A DNA stretch of 64,000 bases. Origin: Bombus terrestris (lineage: Eukaryota > Arthropoda > Insecta > Hymenoptera > Apidae). Made by a program: the position numbers and the translations under genes. The notes below the pieces were generated by a model, which ran no database searches, was not told the origin of the DNA, and was given only the letters and a program-made list of their open reading frames with translations. Location: the NCBI RefSeq assembly GCF_910591885.1, contig NW_025963552.1:3472001-3536000 (forward strand). Reading direction: 5' to 3'. Shown one piece after another: positions 25,201-39,063 of the stretch. Position 1 is the first letter of the stretch. Each line of letters starts with the position of its first letter.

Positions 25201-27301
25201 TGGCTAACAAAATTAGGTACTAACACGATATATATGCATATTGCAAGGTATATGTATACCTTGCAAATTGTGATCGTTGCTCGCTCGCTCCGCTCGCTCG
25301 TAAAAATTTAGTCCAACCTCACATCCGATCCGACACGTTCGCAAATTCGAAATAAGTTGCCTTCATATCGAATGACTAACGCAAGATGGATTGGGTTTAG
25401 GTTACGCTATAGTTTTCGAGCGAGCGCAGCGAACGAGAGACGCGTAAAGGTGTGTCACAATCCAACGGTTTGGCACATACTGACATTGAAACATTCGCAC
25501 CAGCCCGAGGAGCCGGATGTCTTTATCATATTGCCTGCTGACAAATGTTTACAGTTTGTGAATAGTTTCACATAAATAGTACTATTTCCACATACTACAG
25601 GGCAATGTGATGTCCGAAGTGGCTGACGAAATTAGGTACTAACACGATATATATGCATATTGCAAGGTATATGTATACCTTGCATATTGTGATCGATGCT
25701 CGCTCGCTCCGCTCGCTCGTAAAAATTTAGTCCAACCTCACATCCGATCCGACACGTTCGCAAATTCGAAATAAGTCGCCACCATATCGAATAATCAACG
25801 CAAGAGGGTTTGGTTTTAGGTTAGGCTATAGTTTTCGAGCGAGAGCAGCGAGCGAGAGACGCGTAAAGGTGTATCACAATCTAACGGTTTGGCACATACG
25901 GACATTGAAACATTCGCACCAGCCAGAGGAGCCGGAAGTATTTATCCTATTGCCTGCTGACAAATGTTTACAGTTTGTGAATAGTTTCACATAAATAGCA
26001 CTATTTCCACATACTACAGTCCAATGTGATGTCCGAAGTGGCTGACAAAATTAGGTACTAACACGAAATATATGCAAGGCAATATAATGTATATGTATAC
26101 CTTGCAAATTGTGATCGTTGCTCGCTCGCTCCGCTCGCTCGTAAAAATTTAGTCCAACCTCACATACGATCCGACACGTTCGCAAATTCGAAATAAGTTG
26201 CCTTCATATCGAATGACTAACGCAAGATGGATTGGGTTTAGGTTAGGCTACAGATTTCGAGCGAGCGCAGCGAGCGAGAGACGCGTAAAGGTGTGTCACA
26301 ATCCAACGGTTTGGCACATACGGACATTGAAACATTCGCACCAGCCCGAGGAGCCGGAAGTCTTTATCCTATTGCCTGCTGACAAATGTTTACAGTTTGT
26401 GAATAGTTTCACATAAATAGCACTATTTCCACATACTACAGTCCATTGTGATGTCCGAAGTGGCTGACAAAATTAGGTACTAACACGAAATATATGCAAG
26501 GCAATATAATGTATATGTATACCTTGCAAATTGTGATCGTTGCTCGCTCGCTCCGCTCGCTCGTAAAAATTTAGTCCAACCTCACTTGCGATCCGACACG
26601 TTCGCAAATTCGAAATAAGTTGCCTTCATATCGAATGACTAACGCAAGATGGATTGGGTTTAGGTTAGGCTACAGCTTTCGAGCGAGCGCAGCGAGCGAG
26701 AGACGCGTAAAGGTGTGTCACAATCCAACGGTTTGGCACATACGGACATTGAAACATTCGCACCAGCCCGAGGAGCCGGAAGTCTTTATCCTATTGCCTG
26801 CTGACAAATGTTTACAGTTTGTGAATAGCTTCACATAAATAGTACTATTTCCACATACTACAGTCCAATGTGATGTCCGAAGTGGCTAACAAAATTAGGT
26901 ACTAACACGATATAAATGCATATTGCAAGGTATATGTATACCTTGCAAATTGTGATCGTTGCTCGCTCGCTCCGCTCGCACGTAAAAATTTAGTCCAACC
27001 TCACATCCGATCCGACACGTTCGCAAATTCGAAATAAGTCGCCACCATATCGAATAATGAACGCAAGATGGATTGGTTTTAGGTTACGCTATAGTTTTCG
27101 TGCGAGCGCAGCGAGCGAGAGACGCGTAAAGGTGTGTCACAATCCAACGGTTTGGCACATACGGACATTGAAACATTCGCACCAGCCCGAGGAGCCGGAA
27201 GTCTTTATCCTATTGCCTGCTGACAAATGTTTACAGTTTGTGAATAGTTTCACATAAATAGTACTATTTCCACATACTACAGTCCAATGTGATGTCCGAA
27301 G
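25201..27301 (+). repeat. Five mixed units, first pair shared with 33605-34442
   Basis: Unit starts are 25201, 25620, 26039 (422), 26461 (422) and 26883. The unit at 25201 has a short left segment, a C start region and a B body. The unit at 25620 lacks the reading-frame ATG (AATAATCAAC) and has AGAGGGTTTGG and GAGAGCAGCG. Both units recur with the same oddities at 33605 and 34024 and at 36544 and 36963, and the first unit of the long-range copy (24779 versus 33186) also matches by GTGTCTCAC. The units at 26039 and 26461 belong to the AATATAATG long-form group amplified at 17210-20576. Confidence 0.85.
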
Positions 27302-30300
27302 TGGCTGACAAAATTAGGTACTAACACGAAATATATGCAAGGCAATATAATGTATATGTATACCTTGCTAATTGTGATCGTTGCTCGCTCGCTCCGCTCG
27401 CTCGTAAAAATTTAGTCCAACCTCACATACGATCCGACACGTTCGCAAATTCGAAATAAGTTGCCTTCATATCGAATGACTAACGCAAGATGGATTGGGT
27501 TTATGTTAGGCTACAGCTTTCGAGCGAGCGCAGCGAGCGAGAGACGCGTAAAGGTGTGTCACAATCCAACGGTTTGGCACATACTGACATTGAAACATTC
27601 GCACCAGCCCGAGGAGCCGGATGTCTTTATCATATTGCCTGCTGACAAATGTTTACAGTTTGTGAATAGTTTCACATAAATAATACTATTTCGACATACT
27701 ACAGTGCAATGTGATGTCCGAAGTGGCTGACAAAATTAGGTACTAACACGATATATATGCATATTGCAAGGTATATGTATACCTTGCAAATTGTGATCGT
27801 TGCTCGCTCGCTCCGCTCGCTCGTAAAAATTTAGTCCAACCTCACATCCGATCCGACACGTTCGCAAATTCGAAATAAGTCGCCTTCATATCGAATGACT
27901 AACGCAAGAGGGATTGGTTTTAGGTTAGGCTATAGTTTTCGAGCGAGCGCAGCGAGCGAGAGACGCGTAAAGGTGTGTCACAATCCAACGGTTTGGCACA
28001 TACGGACATTGAAACATTCGCACCAGCCCGAGGAGCCGGAAGTCTTTATCCTATTGCCTGCTGACAAATGTTTACAGTTTGTGAATAGCTTCACATAAAT
28101 AGTACTATTTCCACATACTACAGTCCAATGTGATGTCCGAAGTGGCTAACAAAATTAGGTACTAACACGATATATATGCATATTGCAAGGTATATGTATA
28201 CCTTGCAAATTGTGATCGTTGCTCGCTCGCTCCGCTCGCACGTAAAAATTTAGTCCAACCTCACATCCGATCCGACACGTTCGCAAATTCGAAATAAGTC
28301 GCCACCATATCGAATAATGAACGCAAGATGGATTGGTTTTAGGTTACGCTATAGTTTTCGAGCGAGCGCAGCGAGCGAGAGACGCGTAAAGGTGTGTCAC
28401 AATCCAACGGTTTGGCACATACGGACATTGAAACATTCGCACCAGCCCGAGGAGCCGGAAGTCTTTATCCTATTGCCTGCTGACAAATGTTTACAGTTTG
28501 TGAATAGTTTCACATAAATAGTACTATTTCCACATACTACAGTCCAATGTGATGTCCGAAGTGGCTGACAAAATTAGGTACTAACACGAAATATATGCAA
28601 GGCAATATAATGTATATGTATACCTTGCTAATTGTGATCGTTGCTCGCTCGCTCCGCTCGCTCGTAAAAATTTAGTCCAACCTCACATACGATCCGACAC
28701 GTTCGCAAATTCGAAATAAGTTGCCTTCATATCGAATGACTAACGCAAGATGGATTGGGTTTATGTTAGGCTACAGCTTTCGAGCGAGCGCAGCGAGCGA
28801 GAGACGCGTAAAGGTGTGTCACAATCCAACGGTTTGGCACATACTGACATTGAAACATTCGCACCAGCCCGAGGAGCCGGATGTCTTTATCATATTGCCT
28901 GCTGACAAATGTTTACAGTTTGTGAATAGTTTCACATAAATAATACTATTTCGACATACTACAGTGCAATGTGATGTCCGAAGTGGCTGACAAAATTAGG
29001 TACTAACACGATATATATGCATATTGCAAGGTATATGTATACCTTGCAAATTGTGATCGTTGCTCGCTCGCTCCGCTCGCTCGTAAAAATTTAGTCCAAC
29101 CTCACATCCGATCCGACACGTTCGCAAATTCGAAATAAGTCGCCTTCATATCGAATGACTAACGCAAGAGGGATTGGTTTTAGGTTAGGCTATAGTTTTC
29201 GAGCGAGCGCAGCGAGCGAGAGACGCGTAAAGGTGTATCACAATCTAACGGTTTGGCACATACGGACATTGAAACATTCGCACCAGCCAGAGGAGCCGGA
29301 AGTATTTATCCTATTGCCTGCTGACAAATGTTTACAGTTTGTGAATAGCTTCACATAAATAGTACTATTTCCACATACTACAGTCCAATGTGATGTCCGA
29401 AGTGGCTAACAAAATTAGGTACTAACACGATATATATGCATATTGCAAGGTATATGTATACCTTGCAAATTGTGATCGTTGCTCGCTCGCTCCGCTCGCA
29501 CGTAAAAATTTAGTCCAACCTCACATCCGACCCGACACGTTCGCAAATTCGAAATAAGTCGCCACCATATCGAATAATGAACGCAAGATGGATTGGTTTT
29601 AGGTTACGCTATAGTTTTCGAGCGAGCGCAGCGAACGAGAGACGCGTAAAGGTGTGTCACAATCCAACGGTTTGGCACATACGGACATTGAAACATTCGC
29701 ACCAGCCCGAGGAGCCGGAAGTCTTTATCCTATTGCCTGCTGACAAATGTTTACAGTTTGTGAATAGTTTCACATAAATAGTACTATTTCCACATACTAC
29801 AGTCCAATGTGATGTCCGAAGTGGCTGACAAAATTAGGTACTAACACGAAATATATGCAAGGCAATATAATGTATATGTATACCTTGCTAATTGTGATCG
29901 TTGCTCGCTCGCTCCGCTCGCTCGTAAAAATTTAGTCCAACCTCACATACGATCCGACACGTTCGCAAATTCGAAATAAGTTGCCTTCATATCGAATGAC
30001 TAACGCAAGATGGATTGGGTTTATGTTAGGCTACAGCTTTCGAGCGAGCGCAGCGAGCGAGAGACGCGTAAAGGTGTGTCACAATCCAACGGTTTGGCAC
30101 ATACTGACATTGAAACATTCGCACCAGCCCGAGGAGCCGGATGTCTTTATCATATTGCCTGCTGACAAATGGTTACAGTTTGTGAATAGTTTCACATAAA
30201 TAATACTATTTCGACATACTACAGTGCAATGTGATGTCCGAAGTGGCTGACAAAATTAGGTACTAACACGATATATATGCATATTGCAAGGTATATGTAT

Positions 30301-30662
30301 ACCTTGCAAATTGTGATCGTTGCTCGCTCGCTCCGCTCGCTCGTAAAAATTTAGTCCAACCTCACATCCGATCCGACACGTTCGCAAATTCGAAATAAGT
30401 CGCCTTCATATCGAATGACTAACGCAAGAGGGATTGGTTTTAGGTTAGGCTATAGTTTTCGAGCGAGCGCAGCGAGCGAGAGACGCGTAAAGGTGTATCA
30501 CAATCTAACGGTTTGACACATACGGACATTGAAACATTCGCACCAGCCCGAGGAGCCGGAAGTCTTTATCCTATTGCCTGCTGACAAATGTTTACAGTTT
30601 GTGAATAGTTTCACATAAATAGTACTATTTCCACATACTACAGTCCAATGTGATGTCCGAAG
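27302..30662 (+). repeat. Three-unit higher-order repeat, 1,260 bp, two full copies plus two units
   Basis: Unit starts are 27302, 27724, 28143, then 28562, 28984, 29403, then 29822 and 30244. Each copy is one long C unit (TTGCTAATTG, TTTATGTTAGG, AATAATACTATTTCG), one A-left unit and one B unit with CGCTCGCACG. Diagnostic variants recur at exactly 1,260 bp, for example TTTATGTTAGG near 27500, 28760 and 30020. The A unit in the first copy has a B right half, while the one in the second copy is fully A. The unit at 30244 has GTTTGACAC, a TGA stop in the short frame. Confidence 0.9.
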
Positions 30663-31925
30663 TGGCTGACAAAATTAGGTACTAACACGAAATATATGCA
30701 AGGCAATATAATGTATATGTATACCTTGCTAATTGTGATCGTTGCTCGCTCGCTCCGCTCGCTCGTAAAAATTTAGTCCAACCTCACATACGATCCGACA
30801 CGTTCGCAAATTCGAAATAAGTTGCCTTCATATCGAATGACTAACGCAAGATGGATTGGGTTTATGTTAGGCTACAGCTTTCGAGCGAGCGCAGCGAGCG
30901 AGAGACGCGTAAAGGTGTGTCACAATCCAACGGTTTGGCACATACTGACATTGAAACATTCGCACCAGCCCGAGGAGCCGGAAGTCTTTATCATATTGCC
31001 TACTGACAAATGTTTACAGTTTGTGAATAGTTTCACATAAATAGTACTATTTCGACATACTACAGTGCAATGTGATGTCCGAAGTGGCTGACAAAATTAG
31101 GTACTAACACGATATATATGCATATTGCAAGGTATATGTATACCTTGCAAATTGTGATCGTTGCTCGCTCGCTCCGCTCGCACGTAAAAATTTAGTCCAA
31201 CCTCACATCCGATCCGACACGTTCGCAAATTCGAAATAAGTCGCCACCATATCGAATAATGAACGCAAGATGGATTGGTTTTAGGTTACGCTATAGTTTT
31301 CGAGCGAGCGCAGCGAGCGAGAGACGCGTAAAGGTGTGTCACAATCCAACGGTTTGGCACATACTGACATTGAAACATTCGCACCAGCCAGAGGAGCCGG
31401 AAGTATTTATCCTATTGCCTGCTGACAAATGTTTACAGTTTGTGAATAGTTTCACATAAATAGTACTATTTCGACATACTACAGTCCAATGTGACGTCCG
31501 AAGTGGCTGACAAAATTAGGTACTAACACGAAATATATGCAAGGCAATATAAGGTATATGTATACCTTGCAAATTGTGATCGTTGCTCGCTCGCTCCGCT
31601 CGCTCGTAAAAATTTAGTCCAACCTCACATACGATCCGACACGTTCGCAAATTCGAAATAAGTTGCCTTCATATCGAATGACTAACGCAAGATGGACTGG
31701 GTTTAGGTTAGGATACAGCTTTCGAGCGAGCGCAGCGAGCGAGAGACGCGTAAAGGTGTGTCACAATCCAACGGTTTGGCACATACTGACATTGAAACAT
31801 TCGCACCAGCCCGAGGAGCCGGATGTCTTTATCATATTGCCTGCTGACAAATGTTTACAGTTTGTGAATAGTTTCACATAAATAGTACTATTTCCACATA
31901 CTACAGGGCAATGTGATGTCCGAAG
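30663..31925 (+). repeat. Three mixed units between two higher-order repeats
   Basis: Unit starts are 30663 (422), 31085 and 31504 (422). The unit at 30663 has a TTGCTAATTG/TTTATGTTAGG left half, continuing the preceding block, but a right half with ATCATATTGCCTACTG. The unit at 31085 has CGCTCGCACG and ends with GTGACGTCCG. The unit at 31504 has private variants ATGGACTGGG and GGATACAGC. Confidence 0.85.
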
Positions 31926-34900
31926 TGGCTGACGAAATTAGGTACTAACACGATATATATGCATATTGCAAGGTATATGTATACCTTGCATATTGTGATC
32001 GATGCTCGCTCGCTCCGCTCGCTCGTAAAAATTTAGTCCAACCTCACATCCGATCCGACACGTTCGCAAATTCGAAATAAGTCGCCACCATATCGAATAA
32101 TGAACGCAAGATGGATTGGTTTTAGGTTACGCTATAGTTTTCGAGCGAGCGCAGCGAGCGAGAGACGCGTAAAGGTGTGTCACAATCCAACGGTTTGGCA
32201 CATACTGACATTGAAACATTCGCACCAGCCCGAGGAGCCGGAAGTCTTTATCATATTGCCTACTGACAAATGTTTACAGTTTGTGAATAGTTTCACATAA
32301 ATAGTACTATTTCGACATACTACAGTCCAATGTGATGTCCGAAGTGGCTGACAAAATTTGGTACTAACACGAAATATATGCAAGGCAATATAAGGTGTAT
32401 GTATACCTTGCAAAGTGTGATCGTTGCTCGCTCGCTCCGCTCGCTCGTAAAAATTTAGTCCAACCTCACATACGATCCGACACGTTCGCAAATTTGAAAT
32501 AAGTTGCCTTCATATCGAATGACTAACGCAAGATGGATTGGGTTTAGGTTAGGCTACAGCTTTCGAGCGAGCGCAGCGAGCGAGAGACGCGTAAAGGTGT
32601 GTCACAATCCAACGGTTTAGCACATACTGACATTGAAACATTCGCACCAGCCCGAGGAGCCGGATGTCTTTATCATATTGCCTGCTGATAAATGTTTACA
32701 GTTTGTGAATAGTTTCACATAAATAGTACTATTTCCACATACTACAGGGCAATGTGATGTCCGAAGTGGCTGACGAAATTAGGTACTAACACGATATATA
32801 TGCATATTGCAAGGTATATGTATACCTTGCATATTGTGATCGATGCTCGCTCGCTCCGCTCGCTCCTAAAAATTTAGTCCAACCTCACATCCGATCCGAC
32901 ACGTTCGCAAATTCGAAATAAGTCGCCACCATATCGAATAATGAACGCAAGATGGATTGGTTTTAGGTTACGCTATAGTTTTCGAGCGAGCGCAGCGAGC
33001 GAGAGACGCGTAAAGGTGTGTCACAATCCAACGGTTTGGCACATACTGACATTGAAACATTCGCACCAGCCCGAGGAGCCGGAAGTCTTTATCATATTGC
33101 CTACTGACAAATGTTTACAGTTTGTGAATAGTTTCACACAAATAGTACTATTTCGACATACTACAGTGCAATGTGATGTCCGAAGTGGCTGACAAAATTA
33201 GGTACTAACACGATATATATGCATATTGCAAGGTATATGTATACCTTGCAAATTCTGATCGTTGCTCGCTCGCTCCGCTCGCTCGTAAAAATTTAGTCCA
33301 ACCTCACATCCGATCCGACACGTTCGCAAATTCGAAATAAGTCGCCTTCATATCGAATGACTAACGCAAGAGGGATTGGTTTTAGGTTAGGCTATAGTTT
33401 TCGAGCGAGCGCAGCGAGCGAGAGACGCGTAAAGGTGTCTCACAATCTAACGGTTTGGCACATACGGACATTGAAACATTCGCACCAGCCAGAGGAGCCG
33501 GAAGTATTTATCCTATTGCTTGCTGACAAATGTTTACAGTTTGTGAATAGTTTCACATAAATAGTACTATTTCCACATACTACAGTCCAATGTGATGTCC
33601 GAAGTGGCTAACAAAATTAGGTACTAACACGATATATATGCATATTGCAAGATATATGTATACCTTGCAAATTGTGATCGTTGCTCGCTCGTTCCGCTCG
33701 CTCGTAAAAATTTAGTCCAACCTCACATCCGATCCGACACGTTCGCAAATTCGAAATAAGTTGCCTTCATATCGAATGACTAACGCAAGATGGATTGGGT
33801 TTAGGTTACGCTATAGTTTTCGAGCGAGCGCAGCGAACGAGAGACGCGTAAAGGTGTGTCACAATCCAACGGTTTGGCACATGCTGACATTGAAACATTC
33901 GCACCAGCCCGAGGAGCCGGATGTCTTTATCATATTGCCTGCTGACAAATGTTTACAGTTTGTGAATAGTTTCACATAAATAGTACTATTTCCACATACT
34001 ACAGGGCAATGTGATGTCCGAAGTGGCTGACGAAATTAGGTACTAACACGATATATATGCATATTGCAAGGTATATGTATACCTTGCATATTGTGATCGA
34101 TGCTCGCTCGCTCCGCTCGCTCGTAATAATTTAGTCCAACCTCACATCCGATCCGACACGTTCGCAAATTCGAAATAAGTCGCCACCATATCGAATAATC
34201 AACGCAAGAGGGTTTGGTTTTAGGTTAGGCTATAGTTTTCGAGCGAGAGCAGCGAGCGAGAGACGCGTAAAGGTGTATCACGATCCAACGGTTTGGCACA
34301 TACGGACATTGAAACATTCGCACCAGCCAGAGGAGCCGGAACTATTTATCCTATTGCCTGCTGACAAATGTTTACAGTTTGTGAATAGTTTCACATAAAT
34401 AGTACTATTTCCACATACTACAGTCCAATGTGATATCCGAAGTGGCTGACAAAATTAGGTACTAACACGAAATATATGCAAGGCAATATAAGGTATATGT
34501 ATACCTTGCAAATTGTGATCGTTGCTCGCTCGCTCCGCTCGCTCGTAAAAATTTAGTCCAATCTCACATACGATCCGACACGTTCGCAAATTCGAAATAA
34601 GTTGCCTTCATATCGAATGACTAACGCAAGATGGATTGGGTTTAGGTTAGGCTACAGCTTTCGAGCGAGCGCAGCGAGCGAGAGACGCGTAAAGGTGTGT
34701 CACAATCCAACGGTTTGGCACATACTGACATTGAAACATTCGCACCAGCCCGAGGAGCCGGATGTCTTTATCATATTGCCTGCTGACAAATGTTTACAGT
34801 TTGTGAATAGTTTCACATAAATAGTACTATTTCCACATACTACAGGGCAATGTGATGTGCGAAGTGGCTGACGAAATTAGGTACTAACACGATATATATG

Positions 34901-37803
34901 CATATTGCAAGGTATATGTATACCTTGCATATTGTGATCGATGCTCGCTCGCTCCGCTCGCTCGTAAAAATTTAGTCCAACCTCACATCCGATCCGACAC
35001 GTTCGCAAATTCGAAATAAGTCGCCACCATATCGAATAATGAACGCAAGATGGATTGGTTTTAGGTTACGCTATAGTTTTCGAGCGAGCGCTGCGAACGA
35101 GAGACGCGTAAAGGTGTGTCACAATCCAACGGTTTGGCACATACTGACATTGAAACATTCGCACCAGCCCGAGGAGCCGGAAGTCTTTATCATATTGCCT
35201 ACTGACAAATGTTTACAGTTTGTGAATAGTTTCACATAAATAGTACTATTTCGACATACTACAGTCCAATGTGATGTCCGAAGTGGCTGACAAAATTTGG
35301 TACTAACACGAAATATATGCAAGGCAATATAAGGTGTATGTATACCTTGCAAAGTGTGATCGTTGCTCGCTCGCTCCGCTCGCTCGTAAAAATTTAGTCC
35401 AACCTCACATACGATCCGACACGTTCGCAAATTTGAAATAAGTTGCCTTCATATCGAATGACTAACGCAAGATGGATTGAGTTTAGGTTAGGCTACAGCT
35501 TTCGAGCGAGCGCAGCGAGCGAGAGACGCGTAAAGGTGTGTCACAATCCAACGGTTTAGCACATACTGACATTGAAACATTCGCACCAGCCCGAGGAGCC
35601 GGATGTCTTTATCATATTGCCTGCTGACAAATGTTTACAGTTTGTGAATAGTTTCACATAAATAGTACTATTTCCACATACTACAGGGCAATGTGATGTC
35701 CGAAGTGGCTGACGAAATTAGGTACTAACACGATATATATGCATATTGCAAGGTATATGTATACCTTGCATATTGTGATCGATGCTCGCTCGCTCCGCTC
35801 GCTCCTAAAAATTTAGTCCAACCTCACATCCGATCCGACACGTTCGCAAATTCGAAATAAGTCGCCACCATATCGAATAATGAACGCAAGATGGATTGGT
35901 TTTAGGTTACGCTATAGTTTTCGAGCGAGCGCAGCGAGCGAGAGTCGCGTAAAGGTGTGTCACAATCCAACGGTTTGGCACATACTGACATTGAAACATT
36001 CGCACCAGCCCGAGGAGCCGGAAGTCTTTATCATATTGCCTACTGACAAATGTTTACAGTTTGTGAATAGTTTCACGCAAATAGTACTATTTCGACATAC
36101 TACAGTGCAATGTGATGTCCGAAGTGGCTGACAAAATTAGGTACTAACACGATATATATGCATATTGCAAGGTATATGTATACCTTGCAAAATCTGATCG
36201 TTGCTCGCTCGCTCCGCTCGCTCGTAAAAATTTAGTCCAACCTCACATCCGATCCGACACGTTCGCAAATTCGAAATAAGTCGCCTTCATATCGAATGAC
36301 TAACGCAAGAGGGATTGGTTTTAGGTTAGGCTATAGTTTTCGAGCGAGCGCAGCGAGCGAGAGACGCGTAAAGGTGTGTCACAATCCAACGGTTTGGCAC
36401 ATACGGACATTGAAACATTCGCACCAGCCCGAGGAGCCGGAAGTCTTTATCCTATTGCCTGCTGACAAATGTTTACAGTTTGTGAATAGTTTCACATAAA
36501 TAGTACTATTTCCACATACTACAGTCCAATGTGATGTCCGAAGTGGCTAACAAAATTAGGTACTAACACGATATATATGCATATTGCAAGGTATATGTAT
36601 ACCTTGCAAATTGTGATCGTTGCTCGCTCGCTCCGCTCGCTCGTAAAAATTTAGTCCAACCTCACATCCGATCCGACACGTTCGCAAATTTGAAATAAGT
36701 TGCCTTCATATCGAATGACTAACGCAAGATGGATTGGGTTTAGGTTACGCTATAGTTTTCGAGCGAGCGCAGCGAACGAGAGACGCGTAAAGGTGTGTCA
36801 CAATCCAACGGTTTGGCACATACTGACATTGAAACATTCGCACCAGCCCGAGGAGCCGGATGTCTTTATCATATTGCCTGCTGACAAATGTTTACAGTTT
36901 GTGAGTAGTTTCACATAAATAGTACTATTTCCACATACTACAGGGCAATGTGATGTCCGAAGTGGCTGACGAAATTAGGTACTAACACGATATATATGCA
37001 TATTGCAAGGTATATGTATACCTTGCATATTGTGATCGATGCTCGCTCGCTCCGCTCGCTCGTAAAAATTTAGTCCAACCTCACATCCGATCCGACACGT
37101 TCGCAAATTCGAAATAAGTCGCCACCATATCGAATAATCAACGCAAGAGGGTTTGGTTTTAGGTTAGGCTATAGTTTTCGAGCGAGAGCAGCGAGCGAGA
37201 GACGCGAAAAGGTGTATCACAATCCAACGGTTTGGCACATACGGACATTGAAACATTCGCACCAGCCAGAGGAGCCGGAACTATTTATCCTATTGCCTGC
37301 TGACAAATGTTTACAGTTTGTGAATAGTTTCACATAAATAGTACTATTTCCACATACTACAGTCCAATGTGATGTCCGAAGTGGCTGACAAAATTAGGTA
37401 CTAACACGAAATATATGCAAGGCAATATAAGGTATATGTATACCTTGCAAATTGTGATCGTTGCTCGCTCGCTCCGCTCGCTCGTAAAAATTTAGTCCAA
37501 CCTCACATACGATCCGACACGTTCGCAAATTCGAAATAAGTTGCCTTCATATCGAATGACTAACGCAAGATGGATTGGGTTTAGGTTAGGCTACAGCTTT
37601 CGAGCGAGCGCAGCGAGCGAGAGACGCGTAAAGGTGTGTCACAATCCAACGGTTTGGCACATACTGACATTGAAACATTCGCACCAGCCCGAAGAGCCGG
37701 ATGTCTTTATCATATTGCCTGCTGACAAATGTTTACAGTTTGTGAATAGTTTCACATAAATAGTACTATTTCCACATACTACAGGGCAATGTGATGTGCG
37801 AAG
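31926..37803 (+). repeat. Seven-unit higher-order repeat, 2,939 bp, two tandem copies
   Basis: Copy 1 has unit starts 31926, 32345, 32767, 33186, 33605, 34024 and 34443. Copy 2 has 34865, 35284, 35706, 36125, 36544, 36963 and 37382. Rare variants recur 2,939 bp apart. Examples are AAAATTTGGTAC (32354/35293), AAGGTGTATG (32393/35332), GGTTTAGCAC giving a stop (32615/35554), CGCTCCTAAA (32860/35799), a lost reading-frame stop (33139/36078) and GGAACTATTT. The unit at 34865 is the junction. Its left part, with GCGCTGCGAACG, matches the unit at 37804, while its right part matches the unit at 31926. Copies differ at only a few places, for example GTAATAATT near 34124 in copy 1 only. Confidence 0.92.
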
Positions 37804-39063
37804 TGGCTGACGAAATTAGGTACTAACACGATATATATGCATATTGCAAGGTATATGTATACCTTGCATATTGTGATCGATGCTCGCTCGCTCCGCTCGC
37901 TCGTAAAAATTTAGTCCAACCTCACATCCGATCCGACACGTTCGCAAATTCGAAATAAGTCGCCACCATATCGAATAATGAACGCAAGATGGATTGGTTT
38001 TAGGTTACGCTATAGTTTTCGAGCGAGCGCTGCGAACGAGAGACGCGTAAAGGTGTATCACAATCTAACGGTTTGGCACATACGGACATTGAAACATTCG
38101 CACCAGCCAGAGGAGCCGGAAGTATTTATCCTATTGCCTGCTGACAAATGTTTACAGTTTGTGAATAGCTTCACATAAATAGTACTATTTCCACATACTA
38201 CAGTCCAATGTGATGTCCGAAGTGGCTAACAAAATTAGGTACTAACACGATATATATGCATATTGCAAGGTATATGTATACCTTGCAAATTGTGATCGTT
38301 GCTCGCTCGCTCCGCTCGCACGTAAAAATTTAGTCCAACCTCACATCCGATCCGACACGTTCGCAAATTCGAAATAAGTCGCCACCATATCGAATAATGA
38401 ACGCAAGATGGATTGGTTTTAGGTTACGCTATAGTTTTCGAGCGAGCGCAGCGAACGAGAGACGCGTAAAGGTGTGTCACAATCCAACGGTTTGGCACAT
38501 ACGGACATTGAAACATTCGCACCAGCCCGAGGAGCCGGAAGTCTATATCCTATTGCCTGCTGACAAATGTTTACAGTTTGTGAATAGTTTCACATAAATA
38601 GTACTATTTCCACATACTACAGTCCAATGTGATGTCCGAAGTGGCTGACAAAATTAGGTACTAACACGAAATATATGCAAGGCAATATAATGTATATGTA
38701 TACCTTGCTAATTGTGATCGTTGCTCGCTCGCTCCGCTCGCTCGTAAAAATTTAGTCCAACCTCACATACGATCCGACACGTTCGCAAATTCGAAATAAG
38801 TTGCCTTCATATCGAATGACTAACGCAAGATGGATTGGGTTTAGGTTAGGCTACAGCTTTCGAGCGAGCGCAGCGAGCGAGAGACGCGTAAAGGTGTGTC
38901 ACAATCCAACGGTTTGGCACATACTGACATTGAAACATTCGCACCAGCCCGAGGAGCCGGATGTCTTTATCATATTGCCTGCTGACAAATGTTTACAGTT
39001 TGTGAATAGTTTCACATAAATAATACTATTTCGACATACTACAGTGCAATGTGATGTCCGAAG
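37804..39063 (+). repeat. Three units resembling the 27-30 kb three-unit family
   Basis: Unit starts are 37804, 38223 and 38642 (422). The left half of the first continues the preceding seven-unit repeat (GCGCTGCGAACG). Its right half is A-type ending GAATAGCTTCAC. The next unit has CGCTCGCACG, and the third has AATATAATG with TTGCTAATTG. That order matches the units at 28984 to 29822, about 8.8 kb to the left, so a segment of that family has been placed next to the seven-unit repeat. Confidence 0.85.

Noticed and set aside
32180..32491. Minus-strand frames of 87-103 codons (also 35119-35430, 56096-56404, 59723-59986 and 63078-63341)
   Set aside because: They span unit boundaries and exist only where a particular combination of unit variants removes stops. 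They are the reverse complement of the same satellite and have no independent support.
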